Shown one piece after another: positions 50,771 through 59,053 of a stretch of DNA of 64,000 nucleotides. Made by a program: the position numbers and the translations under genes. The DNA is from Parabacteroides massiliensis (GTDB taxonomy: Bacteria; Bacteroidota; Bacteroidia; Bacteroidales; Tannerellaceae). Under the pieces are notes generated by a model. It did no database searches, was not told where the DNA came from, and was given only the letters and a program-made list of their open reading frames with translations. Where the stretch lies: contig NZ_LT700189.1 in the NCBI RefSeq assembly GCF_900155425.1, positions 1,233,787-1,297,786 of the forward strand, written 5' to 3'. Positions within the stretch are counted from its first letter, which is position 1, and each line of letters opens with the position of its first letter.

Positions 50771-51346
50771 ATGCGAGAAATATCAATACATAGCGATACT
50801 ATAGAAAAACTTAAACAAGGTTCTTATGAAGCGTTTGATACATTATATAATATGTACGCGGATTCTTTGTACGGATTTGCCTTGTTGCATACCAAGTCTG
50901 CTGTCCAGGCTGAAGACATCGTGCAGGAGACGTTTCTCAAGCTGTGGAACATGCGTGCCTCCTTGTCTGTCGAGGGCTCTTTCAAATCCATGTTATTCAC
51001 GATCGCCAGGAATCATGTGATCGACGTTTTCCGCCAACAAATCAACCGCCCGGATTTTGAAGATTATATTCGTTTTTGTGAAGACGAGAACCTTTTGGAT
51101 AACACTTCCGTTGAAAAAATATATTACGATGATTTTATCGACAAGCTGGCGATTGCCAAGCAAAAACTGACTCCTGCACAGCGGAACATCTTTGAAATGA
51201 GCCGTGAGGAAGGAATGAGTAATGCCGAGATTGCCGTTCTTTCGGATGTCTCTGAGCAAACGGTAAAGAACCATTTGTCCGCCGCCTTAAAGATCCTGCG
51301 TGAAGAACTCAGGAAATATAATTTCCTTTTTGCCCTTTTCATATAA
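50771..51346 (+). CDS. ECF-type RNA polymerase sigma factor (SusC-linked)
   Basis: A 191-residue protein started at MREISIHSDTIEKL (ATG at 50771; a GTG 6 bases earlier is less likely). Region 2 (YEAFDTLYNMYADSLYGFALLHTKSAVQAEDIVQETFLKLW) and region 4 (LAIAKQKLTPAQRNIFEMSREEGMSNAEIAVLSDVSEQTVKNHLSAALKILREEL) are both clear. ECF sigma factors of this class redirect RNA polymerase when released by a FecR-type anti-sigma. The following genes encode FecR, an STN-bearing SusC and SusD, the standard trans-envelope signalling set in Bacteroidetes. Confidence 0.94.
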   Translation: MREISIHSDTIEKLKQGSYEAFDTLYNMYADSLYGFALLHTKSAVQAEDIVQETFLKLWNMRASLSVEGSFKSMLFTIARNHVIDVFRQQINRPDFEDYIRFCEDENLLDNTSVEKIYYDDFIDKLAIAKQKLTPAQRNIFEMSREEGMSNAEIAVLSDVSEQTVKNHLSAALKILREELRKYNFLFALFI

Positions 51347-51405
51347 GGGAATCGAAAAACACATCCTCTCTTTTAAGTCTTTCGAGTGACTCTCTAAATA
51401 TTTTC

Positions 51406-51502
51406 AGCTGTTTCATATTGGTGAAAATAAATTTTCATGCCGGAGAAAATAAATTTTCACCGGGGTGAAAAAATTTTTTCTTCAGCATGAAACAAAAAAT
51501 AT
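51406..51502. repeat. Three AT-rich palindromes between sigma and anti-sigma genes
   Basis: TGAAAATAAATTTTCA (51422-51437), AGAAAATAAATTTTCA (51444-51459) and TGAAAAAATTTTTTC (51466-51480) lie in series inside a wider GTTTCAT/ATGAAAC pair. Together they could fold into alternative hairpins or bind a regulator. Confidence 0.7.
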
Positions 51503-51574
51503 GTTTTAGAACACATGAAAATGTCTGGTACTTTTCCGGAGCTTCTTCGTGTAACTATAAACAATCGACAAATT

Positions 51575-52561
51575 ATGACCGAATTATTTGACAGATTATA
51601 TTCTCAATTTTTAAGAGGAAAGATCAATCGGCAAGAATTCAGAAGCTTCAAGGAATCCTTGAATCATCTTTCGGATCAGGAACTGTCCGAAAGGATGGAG
51701 TCGTTTTGGAATGAGCATACCGTCTATCCGTCTCTGGAGGTCGGGCGTAAGCAGGAAATTCAGCGGAGGCTTCGTTCACAGATAAATCCATCAAAGACCT
51801 CCATTCGCTGGTCTCGTATTGTGGCGGCGGTGGCCGTGGTTGCCGTCTTGTCCGTTACGGCGTGGAATTTTTCTCTGTTGCATGAATTGCAGAACGGGAA
51901 TGCTTCTTTCCTTGCGGAAGTCCCGGCCGGGGATAGAGTGCAGTTGACGTTGCCGGATAAGAGTTCTGTCAAATTGAATTCGGAAAGTTCCTTGTCTTAT
52001 GCCTATGTCGGAGGCAAGCGTATTGCCCGCTTGGAAGGCGAAGGTTATTTTCAGGTTTCCAAAGATACGAGACATCCGTTTGTCGTGCAGGTAGGCAGCT
52101 TGAATATCGAAGTGTTGGGAACTTGTTTCAATGTCTGTTCGTATAAAGAGAACGACTTTGTGGAGACTTCTCTGATTGAAGGTTCTGTACGTCTTTACGA
52201 CTCCAAGTCGCCTTCTGAAAGTATAATTCTGAAGCCGTCGCAGAAAGCGATCTATTCGAAAAATAATGGAAAAATCAGTTTCCACAATACAGACAATGTA
52301 AAAGAAACCGCTTGGATACAAAATCGTCTGGTGTTCGAATCGGAAAAGTTGGGTTCGGTGTTCCAAAAGATTGAAAGATGGTATGGTGTGCATATCGAGC
52401 TGCTTTGTCCGGAGATTGTGAACGACCCGATTACCGGTTCGTTTAGGGGCGAACAACTTCCGTACGTCATGGAAGCTCTGAAAATCCAGTATGGGTTTGA
52501 TTATGAAATCACAGGAAACAAGGTTACGATCAATAAATCAAATCAATTAAAAATAAAATAA
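51575..52561 (+). CDS. FecR-family anti-sigma factor
   Basis: A 328-residue protein started at MTELFDRLYSQFLRG (ATG at 51575); the open frame from 51515 adds an unlikely leader. The N-terminal cytoplasmic sigma-binding region (about residues 1-80) is followed by one transmembrane helix (IVAAVAVVAVLSVTAWNFSLL). The periplasmic FecR domain comes next (AEVPAGDRVQLTLPDKSSVKLNSESSLSY...RIARLEGEGYFQVSKDTRHPFVVQ), then the DUF4974-like C-terminal part (LGSVFQKIERWYGVHIEL). It should hold the ECF sigma inactive until the STN domain of the partner SusC signals substrate. Confidence 0.94.
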   Translation: MTELFDRLYSQFLRGKINRQEFRSFKESLNHLSDQELSERMESFWNEHTVYPSLEVGRKQEIQRRLRSQINPSKTSIRWSRIVAAVAVVAVLSVTAWNFSLLHELQNGNASFLAEVPAGDRVQLTLPDKSSVKLNSESSLSYAYVGGKRIARLEGEGYFQVSKDTRHPFVVQVGSLNIEVLGTCFNVCSYKENDFVETSLIEGSVRLYDSKSPSESIILKPSQKAIYSKNNGKISFHNTDNVKETAWIQNRLVFESEKLGSVFQKIERWYGVHIELLCPEIVNDPITGSFRGEQLPYVMEALKIQYGFDYEITGNKVTINKSNQLKIK

Positions 52562-52647
52562 GCCTATGAGATGAACAGGTGAAATAAGAGAAAAAGTGTT
52601 TTTTAAATCAATTGTTTAATTCTAACTTAAGTCTATTTATCATAGTC

Positions 52648-55600
52648 ATGAAGAAAGTATTTCGGAGTGCAGCACTCCTGTTTTTGTGTACGACCGTGTA
52701 CGCACAGGACATTTCGCAAACCATGTCAATGAATTTGCAGAATGTCACATTGAAAGAATTTTTTAAGAATCTGGAGGCACAGACTTCTTTTTCAGTAGTT
52801 TATCGGGATGTTATTCTAAGCGAAAATCCGGATGTCGTCGTTTCCGTTTCCAATCGCCCGTTAAAGGATATCCTGTCTCAGGTATTGGAAAAACATGGCC
52901 TTTCCTACAAGGTGAGCAACAAGACGATTGTCATTGTCAAAGCCGAAGCACAGACTCCGGTGAAACAGCAAAAAGCAAAGAAAATATCCGGTGTGATTAC
53001 CGATGAGACGGGACTTCCGGTAGCCGGAGCGAACATCGTGGTCAAGGGTACGACCAGTGGGACCATCTCGGACATGGATGGTAACTTCTCTTTGGAGGCT
53101 GCTCCGGGAGATTTGCTGGAAATATCCTATATCGGCTTTTTGCCGATGGAGGTAAAGGTCGACAACAAGAATACGCTTGACATCCTGATGAAAGAGGATG
53201 CACAAGGGTTGGATGAAGTAGTCGTGGTCGGATATGGTACGGTGAAGAAGAGAGACTTGACAGGGGCGGTGGCTTCTGTTGGCGCGGCCAAGATTGCAGC
53301 CGTCCCGACCTCTACAGCATCGGAAGCCTTGCAGGGACGTATTCCGGGGGTTGTCGTTTCAAATGCCAACTGGTCACCGGGCTCAACTCCGAACGTGATG
53401 ATTCGTGGTAAACGTTCGATCACGGCAAGTAACGACCCGTTGTATGTGATCGACGGCGTTCCTGTTACCGGGGGCATCGGTGAAATCAGTCCGTCGGATA
53501 TCGAATCTATGGAAGTGTTGAAAGATGCGTCGGCAACAGCTATCTATGGTGCTCGTGGTGCGAACGGTGTGATCCTGATCACGACCAAGCAAGGTAAATC
53601 AGGCAAGACGCAGATCGACTATAACGGATATGTCGGAGCACAGACAATCCTGAACCAACTTGAGCTTTGGGATGGTCCGGAATATGCCGAATATACGCGT
53701 GAGGCTTATCGCAATACGAGCAATAATTCGATTCGCTACAATTCGGATGTGGCTTCAAGAGAACAGGATATGGTCTGCCCGGGATTCACACGCGACCCGT
53801 CGATCATGGAATCTGTCATGATGGGTTGGGGCGATGATGGCGTTTACTATCCATCCCGTGTCCGTACGACCCGCTATATGGACCATGTGACCCGCACCGG
53901 AATGGTGACCGACCACCAGTTGAGCATCCGCGGCGGTGGAGAACGGACGAACTTCCTGGCTTCCGCTACTTACAATAAGAATAACGGTATCTTCAAAGAT
54001 GAGGATTATGAACGCTATTCGATCCGTTTGAACCTGAACCATGAGATTAATAAATATGTAAAGATCGGGGCGCAGACACAATATTCGCATGCCATCCAGC
54101 AACGCGGGGCCGGGCTTGCCGGTGGCTGGCGTTTGAGCCCGTTGGCTCAGTTGTGGGATGAAAACGGCGAGATTATTCCGTTGCCGGGTTCTTATAATGT
54201 ATATAACACGATGATGGACCTTGTTCCGGGAGCTGTGGATCGTCCGTTGAAGACTACCCGCTACTTGGGCAGCTACTCACTGGATATCAAATTGCCGGTC
54301 GACGGCCTGAAATTCCGTTCGAATTTGGGTATCGATGCCCGTACCGTGCAGGACTATGAGTTCAGGTCTGCCAAAACCAGCAACCGGGGCATGGGTACTT
54401 CTTATGCCAAGAACGCTGTGGACAAATACACGATGTTTACCTTGGAAAACATGCTTTTCTACGATAAGACCTTTAATGACAAGCATACGTTGGGGGTGAC
54501 TTTGTTGCAGTCCGTCCAGGAAGATAAAAAAGAGAATGTGAATGTCGCAGTGGAGAACCTGCCGGCAGATAACCTGAAATATTATGATATGGGATCGGGG
54601 TTGGTGACCAACACGATCGGCAGTTCGATGATTAAGTGGAATATGGCTTCTTTCATGGGACGTATCAATTATAACTATTTAGGGCGTTACCTGTTGACGG
54701 TTTCCGCCCGTTATGACGGCTCTTCCCGTTTGGCCGACGGACACAAATGGGTGCTTTTTCCTTCTGCCGCATTGGCATGGCGTATCAATGAAGAGTCTTT
54801 CATGTCGAGTACATCCGGATGGTTGGATAACTTGAAACTGAGACTCGGTTTCGGTAAGACCGGCAACTCGGCCGTGGATCCTTATCAGACGAAAGGTACG
54901 TTGTCGTTGATCCGTTACCCGTTCGATAACGGTGCGTCCGGAACGATCGGGTATGCTCCGAATGCGATGGCGAACAGTTTGTTGACTTGGGAAACGACGG
55001 ACCAGTGGAACTTGGGTATCGATTTCGGTGTGTTGAGAGGGCGCATCAACGGTACGATCGATTTGTATATGCAGAACACGCATGATCTGCTGTTGAAACG
55101 CCAGTTACCGGTTGTCTCTGGCTTCTCGGACGTGCTTTCGAATGTAGGCAAGACACGCAATAAAGGTATAGAAGTCTCTATCAATTCAGTGAACATCAAT
55201 ACGAAAGATTTCCAATGGACAACGGATTTGATGTTGTCTTCGAACAAGGAAGAAATCGTGGAACTGTATAATGGCAAGAACGATGATATCGGTAGCAAAT
55301 GGTTTATCGGCCAGCCGGTGAATGTTCATTACGATTACAAGAAAGTGGGAATCTGGCAGAACACGGAATCAGACCTTGCCGAGATGGCGAAATTTGCCGC
55401 CAACGGTACGGACTTCGCTCCGGGCGATATCAAGATACAGGATGTGAACGGCGACTATAAGATCACGGATGCCGATAAGCAGATTCTGGGTAACCCGCGT
55501 CCGAAACTGATTGCCAGTATGGTGAATACATTCAACTATAAAGGTTTCGACCTGTCTGTCTTTTTATATGCGAGTTTCGGCGCTATGTTGTATAACGATA

Positions 55601-55989
55601 TTTATGCAGTGGAACATTGCGGGCGTAACGGAGGGGTGAAAGTAGACTACTGGACACCGAACAACCCGACGAACGCTTATCCTCGTCCGAGTATCGACGA
55701 AGAACGCCCGATTTATATCACGTCCACCTATTATGAAAAGGCAGATTTCCTGCGCGTGAAGACAATGACATTGGGATATACCTTGCCGAAGGACCTGACC
55801 AAGAAGTTCTTGGTTGAGAAACTGCGTGTTTATTTTACGGCCCAGAATCCGTTTGTCTTCACCAATTATACGGGTATTGACCCGGAAGCTGCAAAAGTGG
55901 ACGATGCCGGTAATCCTAAAACAGATGGTAGCGGTTTTGGTACTCCGAGTGTCAGCTCCTGGATTTTTGGTATAAACTTGACTTTGTAA
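52648..55989 (+). CDS. SusC/RagA-family TonB-dependent transporter with STN signalling domain
   Basis: A 1113-residue protein started at MKKVFRSAALLFLC (ATG at 52648), giving a good signal peptide. The STN domain follows (ISQTMSMNLQNVTLKEFFKNLEAQTSFSVVYRDVIL, about residues 22-105), then the carboxypeptidase-like domain (ISGVITDETGLPVAGANIVVKGTTSGTISD). The TonB-box region GLDEVVVVGYGTVKK, the plug (IRGKRSITASNDPLYVIDGVP, IESMEVLKDASATAIYGARGANGVILITTK) and the barrel complete it. The STN domain contacts the FecR protein encoded just upstream and couples nutrient binding to sigma release. Substrate unknown; such ECF-linked systems often target host or microbial glycans. Confidence 0.96.
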   Translation: MKKVFRSAALLFLCTTVYAQDISQTMSMNLQNVTLKEFFKNLEAQTSFSVVYRDVILSENPDVVVSVSNRPLKDILSQVLEKHGLSYKVSNKTIVIVKAEAQTPVKQQKAKKISGVITDETGLPVAGANIVVKGTTSGTISDMDGNFSLEAAPGDLLEISYIGFLPMEVKVDNKNTLDILMKEDAQGLDEVVVVGYGTVKKRDLTGAVASVGAAKIAAVPTSTASEALQGRIPGVVVSNANWSPGSTPNVMIRGKRSITASNDPLYVIDGVPVTGGIGEISPSDIESMEVLKDASATAIYGARGANGVILITTKQGKSGKTQIDYNGYVGAQTILNQLELWDGPEYAEYTREAYRNTSNNSIRYNSDVASREQDMVCPGFTRDPSIMESVMMGWGDDGVYYPSRVRTTRYMDHVTRTGMVTDHQLSIRGGGERTNFLASATYNKNNGIFKDEDYERYSIRLNLNHEINKYVKIGAQTQYSHAIQQRGAGLAGGWRLSPLAQLWDENGEIIPLPGSYNVYNTMMDLVPGAVDRPLKTTRYLGSYSLDIKLPVDGLKFRSNLGIDARTVQDYEFRSAKTSNRGMGTSYAKNAVDKYTMFTLENMLFYDKTFNDKHTLGVTLLQSVQEDKKENVNVAVENLPADNLKYYDMGSGLVTNTIGSSMIKWNMASFMGRINYNYLGRYLLTVSARYDGSSRLADGHKWVLFPSAALAWRINEESFMSSTSGWLDNLKLRLGFGKTGNSAVDPYQTKGTLSLIRYPFDNGASGTIGYAPNAMANSLLTWETTDQWNLGIDFGVLRGRINGTIDLYMQNTHDLLLKRQLPVVSGFSDVLSNVGKTRNKGIEVSINSVNINTKDFQWTTDLMLSSNKEEIVELYNGKNDDIGSKWFIGQPVNVHYDYKKVGIWQNTESDLAEMAKFAANGTDFAPGDIKIQDVNGDYKITDADKQILGNPRPKLIASMVNTFNYKGFDLSVFLYASFGAMLYNDIYAVEHCGRNGGVKVDYWTPNNPTNAYPRPSIDEERPIYITSTYYEKADFLRVKTMTLGYTLPKDLTKKFLVEKLRVYFTAQNPFVFTNYTGIDPEAAKVDDAGNPKTDGSGFGTPSVSSWIFGINLTL

Positions 55990-56010
55990 TTTTAATCTTA
56001 TAAATAAAGA

Positions 56011-57813
56011 ATGAAAATGAAATCTATATATTACTATATGCTGGCAGGTCTGACGCTTTCTACATCAGGCTGCAGCAGCTGGTTAAGCGAAGACGACGCT
56101 CCGGTGATGTCGTACGATTATTATGAAACCGAAGCCGGAGTAAATGCGGCTATTACGGCGGCTTACGGTTTCCTCCGTTGGGGTGTCGGCGGCGAACGTT
56201 TCGATGTTTTGACCGAACATGGTACGGATCTGTTCACGGAAGGCGAAGATGGCAGCCACCGCGAATCGTACAATAAGTATGCGACGCAGTTGAACCCGGA
56301 TGACGGTATTTTGTACGAGATGTGGCAAAACCATTACAAGGGAATCAGCGATGCCAATATCGCCATGCAGAAGATTCTGGATTCACGGGATTTGCTTGAG
56401 AATGTGAAATCGCAGAGCTATGCGGAAATGCAGTTTATCCGTGCTTATCTCTATTTTGACCTGGTGCAGCAGTTCGGACGCATACCATTGGTTTCCGAAG
56501 GTAGTTTTGATATCCGTACGAGCTTCAAACGCGCACCGGTGGCCGATATCTACAATTTGATTATAAGCGATTTACGTAATGCGGTGGAGAATCTGCCGGA
56601 AAAGGTCTCCACCAAAGGCCGTGCCACCTGCTATTCGGCTGCACATCTGTTGTCCAAAGTGTATCTGACCCGTGGCAGTGCCGTCAGTGATCAGCGTGGA
56701 CAAAAGGCGACCGATATGGACAGTACGCTATACTATGCCGAGAAGGTGATCAACAGTGGTGTTTTTGCTCTTCAGGAAAACTTCTCTTCCCTGTGGGATA
56801 TCAGCAACCAGGGAAATTCCGAAGTCGTGTTTGCCGTGCAGTTCACAACCGAGCCGATGTTTAACGGGGACGGTAATAAACAACACCTTTATTGGTTGTC
56901 GTGGTATGAAGACCAGCCGGGTATGTTGCGCGACATTGCGAACGGCCGTCCGTTCCGTCGTCATGTGGCGACAAAGAAGACAATGGACGATCTGTATGAC
57001 CGTCTGCATGATTCTCGTTTTTACAAGAGTTTCAAGTGGGTATATTATGCCAATAACGTAAATACGCTGCCTGTTTGGGAATCCCTCTCTTATGATGGTT
57101 CTGTCTATTTTACCCCGGATCCGTCTAAAGGACAGATTGCCGGCCAGCTGAAATTCCAGCATGGCGATACGGCGATTTATTATACGATGGAAAAAACCGG
57201 ATACCAGTCGAACAGTGATGAAATGCGTAAGTTCCGTGCCAACTATACGTATTCTTATTTCCCTCGCGAAATGCATTCGATCCGTTATTATCCGTCACTG
57301 GTGAAATATCTTGATCCGAGCCGTCCTTCCGTATCCGAAGAAAAGGGATCTCGCGAATGGGTACGTATGCGTTTGGGCGAAACATATCTGTTGGCAGCGG
57401 AAGCAGCCGGCCGTAAAGGCGATTTCGACAAGGCCGCCGAATATATCAACGTGATCCGCAAGCGTGCCGCTTGGGCCGAAGGCGAACAGAAAGACCAACA
57501 GATTTGGCTTTTCGAAGGTGGCGCGAACGATACGCAGAGCACATATGACGCTCTGAAGGTTTCTCCTGCCGACCTGCAAGGCGATTTTGTCGAATTTATC
57601 CTGAACGAACGCGGACGTGAATTGTTGGGAGAGACCAACCGTTGGGAAGATTTGGTTCGTTGTGAACTGTTGTACGACTGGGTGAAGAAGTACAATCCGG
57701 ATGCGATCTATATCAAACCGTATCACAAACTTCGTCCTATCCCGCAGAAACACATCGATCGTCTGAACCCTGTCGGCGAACTCAGCGAAGAGCAGAATGA
57801 AGGTTATTATTAA
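56011..57813 (+). CDS. SusD/RagB-family substrate-binding lipoprotein
   Basis: A 600-residue protein with lipobox TSGC (Cys21). TPR-type helices include SYAEMQFIRAYLYFDLVQQFGRIPLV, and the C-terminal ILNERGRELLGETNRWEDLVRCELLYDWVKKYNPD and KLRPIPQKHIDRL match the family. It forms the lid of the STN-SusC transporter encoded 21 bases upstream. It is followed by a strong terminator. No carbohydrate-active enzyme, sulfatase or peptidase follows, so this four-gene regulatory/uptake unit stands alone. Confidence 0.95.
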   Translation: MKMKSIYYYMLAGLTLSTSGCSSWLSEDDAPVMSYDYYETEAGVNAAITAAYGFLRWGVGGERFDVLTEHGTDLFTEGEDGSHRESYNKYATQLNPDDGILYEMWQNHYKGISDANIAMQKILDSRDLLENVKSQSYAEMQFIRAYLYFDLVQQFGRIPLVSEGSFDIRTSFKRAPVADIYNLIISDLRNAVENLPEKVSTKGRATCYSAAHLLSKVYLTRGSAVSDQRGQKATDMDSTLYYAEKVINSGVFALQENFSSLWDISNQGNSEVVFAVQFTTEPMFNGDGNKQHLYWLSWYEDQPGMLRDIANGRPFRRHVATKKTMDDLYDRLHDSRFYKSFKWVYYANNVNTLPVWESLSYDGSVYFTPDPSKGQIAGQLKFQHGDTAIYYTMEKTGYQSNSDEMRKFRANYTYSYFPREMHSIRYYPSLVKYLDPSRPSVSEEKGSREWVRMRLGETYLLAAEAAGRKGDFDKAAEYINVIRKRAAWAEGEQKDQQIWLFEGGANDTQSTYDALKVSPADLQGDFVEFILNERGRELLGETNRWEDLVRCELLYDWVKKYNPDAIYIKPYHKLRPIPQKHIDRLNPVGELSEEQNEGYY

Positions 57814-57865
57814 TGTCTGTGTTTAGAGATTAAGCGATATAAATATAGGTATTAGTCAAAAAGTG

Positions 57866-57913
57866 GCCGGCTGCGATGGAATAGATGATATTCCGTTCGT
57901 AGTCGGCTTTTTT
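57866..57913 (+). terminator. Terminator of the sigma-FecR-SusCD operon
   Basis: A long stem, GCCGGCTGCGATGGAATA pairing with TATTCCGTTCGTAGTCGGC, a 5-base loop and T6. Confidence 0.88.
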
Positions 57914-57955
57914 GTGTTTTTTATCCGTTTTCTTTCATGACACAGGCAAAGATGC

Positions 57956-57963
57956 TATCTTTG
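57956..57963 (+). promoter_or_regulatory. Promoter -7 box of the FHA protein gene
   Basis: TATCTTTG, matching TAnnTTTG, about 104 bases ahead of the start codon, implying a long leader. Confidence 0.5.
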
Positions 57964-58066
57964 TGTACGTCAAGATCACGGACTACGGGTTTTTATTAGA
58001 ACGAGTGGTTTTGATTTTTATGTAAATGTTGTACACATGATTTATGTCAAGATCCAAAAATAAGAT

Positions 58067-58600
58067 ATGAAGAGAGTTTTCTGCCCCAAGTGTGATAATC
58101 AGTTAGCGTTTGACGAAACAAAATATCCGGATGGTAAAGTGTTGGCATTCGTATGCCCGCAATGTGGTTCTCAGTTTAAAATCAAGTTAGGACGAAAAGT
58201 TGTCCGTACCAAGTCCGGACAGGAGAAAGAGGTGAAGGAACCGGATTTTTCCTGCGGTTATATTACAGTAATCGAGAATACCTTCGGATTCAAACAGGAA
58301 CTTCCCCTCATAATGGGCGATAACGTAATCGGCCGTCGTAACAAAGATACCGATGGAGTCGATGTACCCATCATCACGAGTGACCCCAGCATGGGCCGTA
58401 AACACTGCGTGATAAATGTAAAAGAAGATAAGGAAGGAAAACTCGTTTACACATTGCGCGATTTTCCAAGCCTTACCGGAACATTCCTGTGCAGCGTCCT
58501 TGTCGGAAAGAAAGAACAGGTACGGATCGGGGAAGGAGCCATTGTGACGATCGGCGCTACCACCTTTATTCTACATGTGCCGGGAGGAGAGGAAGAGTAG
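58067..58600 (+). CDS. Zinc-ribbon and FHA-domain protein
   Basis: A 177-residue soluble protein. The N-terminal zinc ribbon has Cys6-x2-Cys9 and Cys30-x2-Cys33. An FHA domain follows (about residues 85-170) with NVIGRRNKD and the SDPSMGRKHCVINV motif, whose Arg, Ser/Arg-Lys-His positions bind phosphothreonine in known FHA domains. It probably reads a phosphorylated partner, but no Ser/Thr kinase or phosphatase gene lies nearby. It is a single-gene unit between two terminators or structured gaps. Confidence 0.85.
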   Translation: MKRVFCPKCDNQLAFDETKYPDGKVLAFVCPQCGSQFKIKLGRKVVRTKSGQEKEVKEPDFSCGYITVIENTFGFKQELPLIMGDNVIGRRNKDTDGVDVPIITSDPSMGRKHCVINVKEDKEGKLVYTLRDFPSLTGTFLCSVLVGKKEQVRIGEGAIVTIGATTFILHVPGGEEE

Positions 58601-59053
58601 GGGTTGCGATTGGAACTTAGAAACTGTCCGGAGTGAAACCGACCTCCTGCATCAGGGCGATAAGGGAGATAAGGGGAATTTGGCGTAGGTTTCGGGAGAG
58701 ATGGATGCAAAAAATCCTTTTCGACTCCGGGACAGTGAACTAAGCTAAAGAATCATTATTCATGCTTTTTGTTTTTGACTTCGAGTATAAAACAACTCAT
58801 ACCGGGTTTGGCTTATGCTCTTTTACATAAAGAACCACAAAGATATTAAACGAAAGTTTTACTAATTATGGTAGAATAGACCTTAAATAACTGTATGTTA
58901 GCTTGTAATCCTGTTTTGTGTTGAAAAGGCAAGTGTTAACTCACGAGGTTCTTGTCAGGCCTTAAAAAGAAACTCTAAGGGCTGGGAAACAATAGAGGTG
59001 GCCACCTTGTTATAAGTCATAAATTTCGCAAAAAACTAAATTTAGACGTATTT
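58601..59053. other. Intergenic region upstream of the efflux operon
   Basis: No convincing gene. It holds an imperfect inverted repeat (ACTGTCC-GGAGT at 58623-58634 with ACTCCGGGACAGT at 58724-58736) and a nested GAAACC/GGTTTC. Nearer the operon is a 12-base palindrome AGGTGGCCACCT at 58996-59007, which could be an operator. No clear TAnnTTTG box was found; TAAATTTC at 59020 is the closest. Confidence 0.5.
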
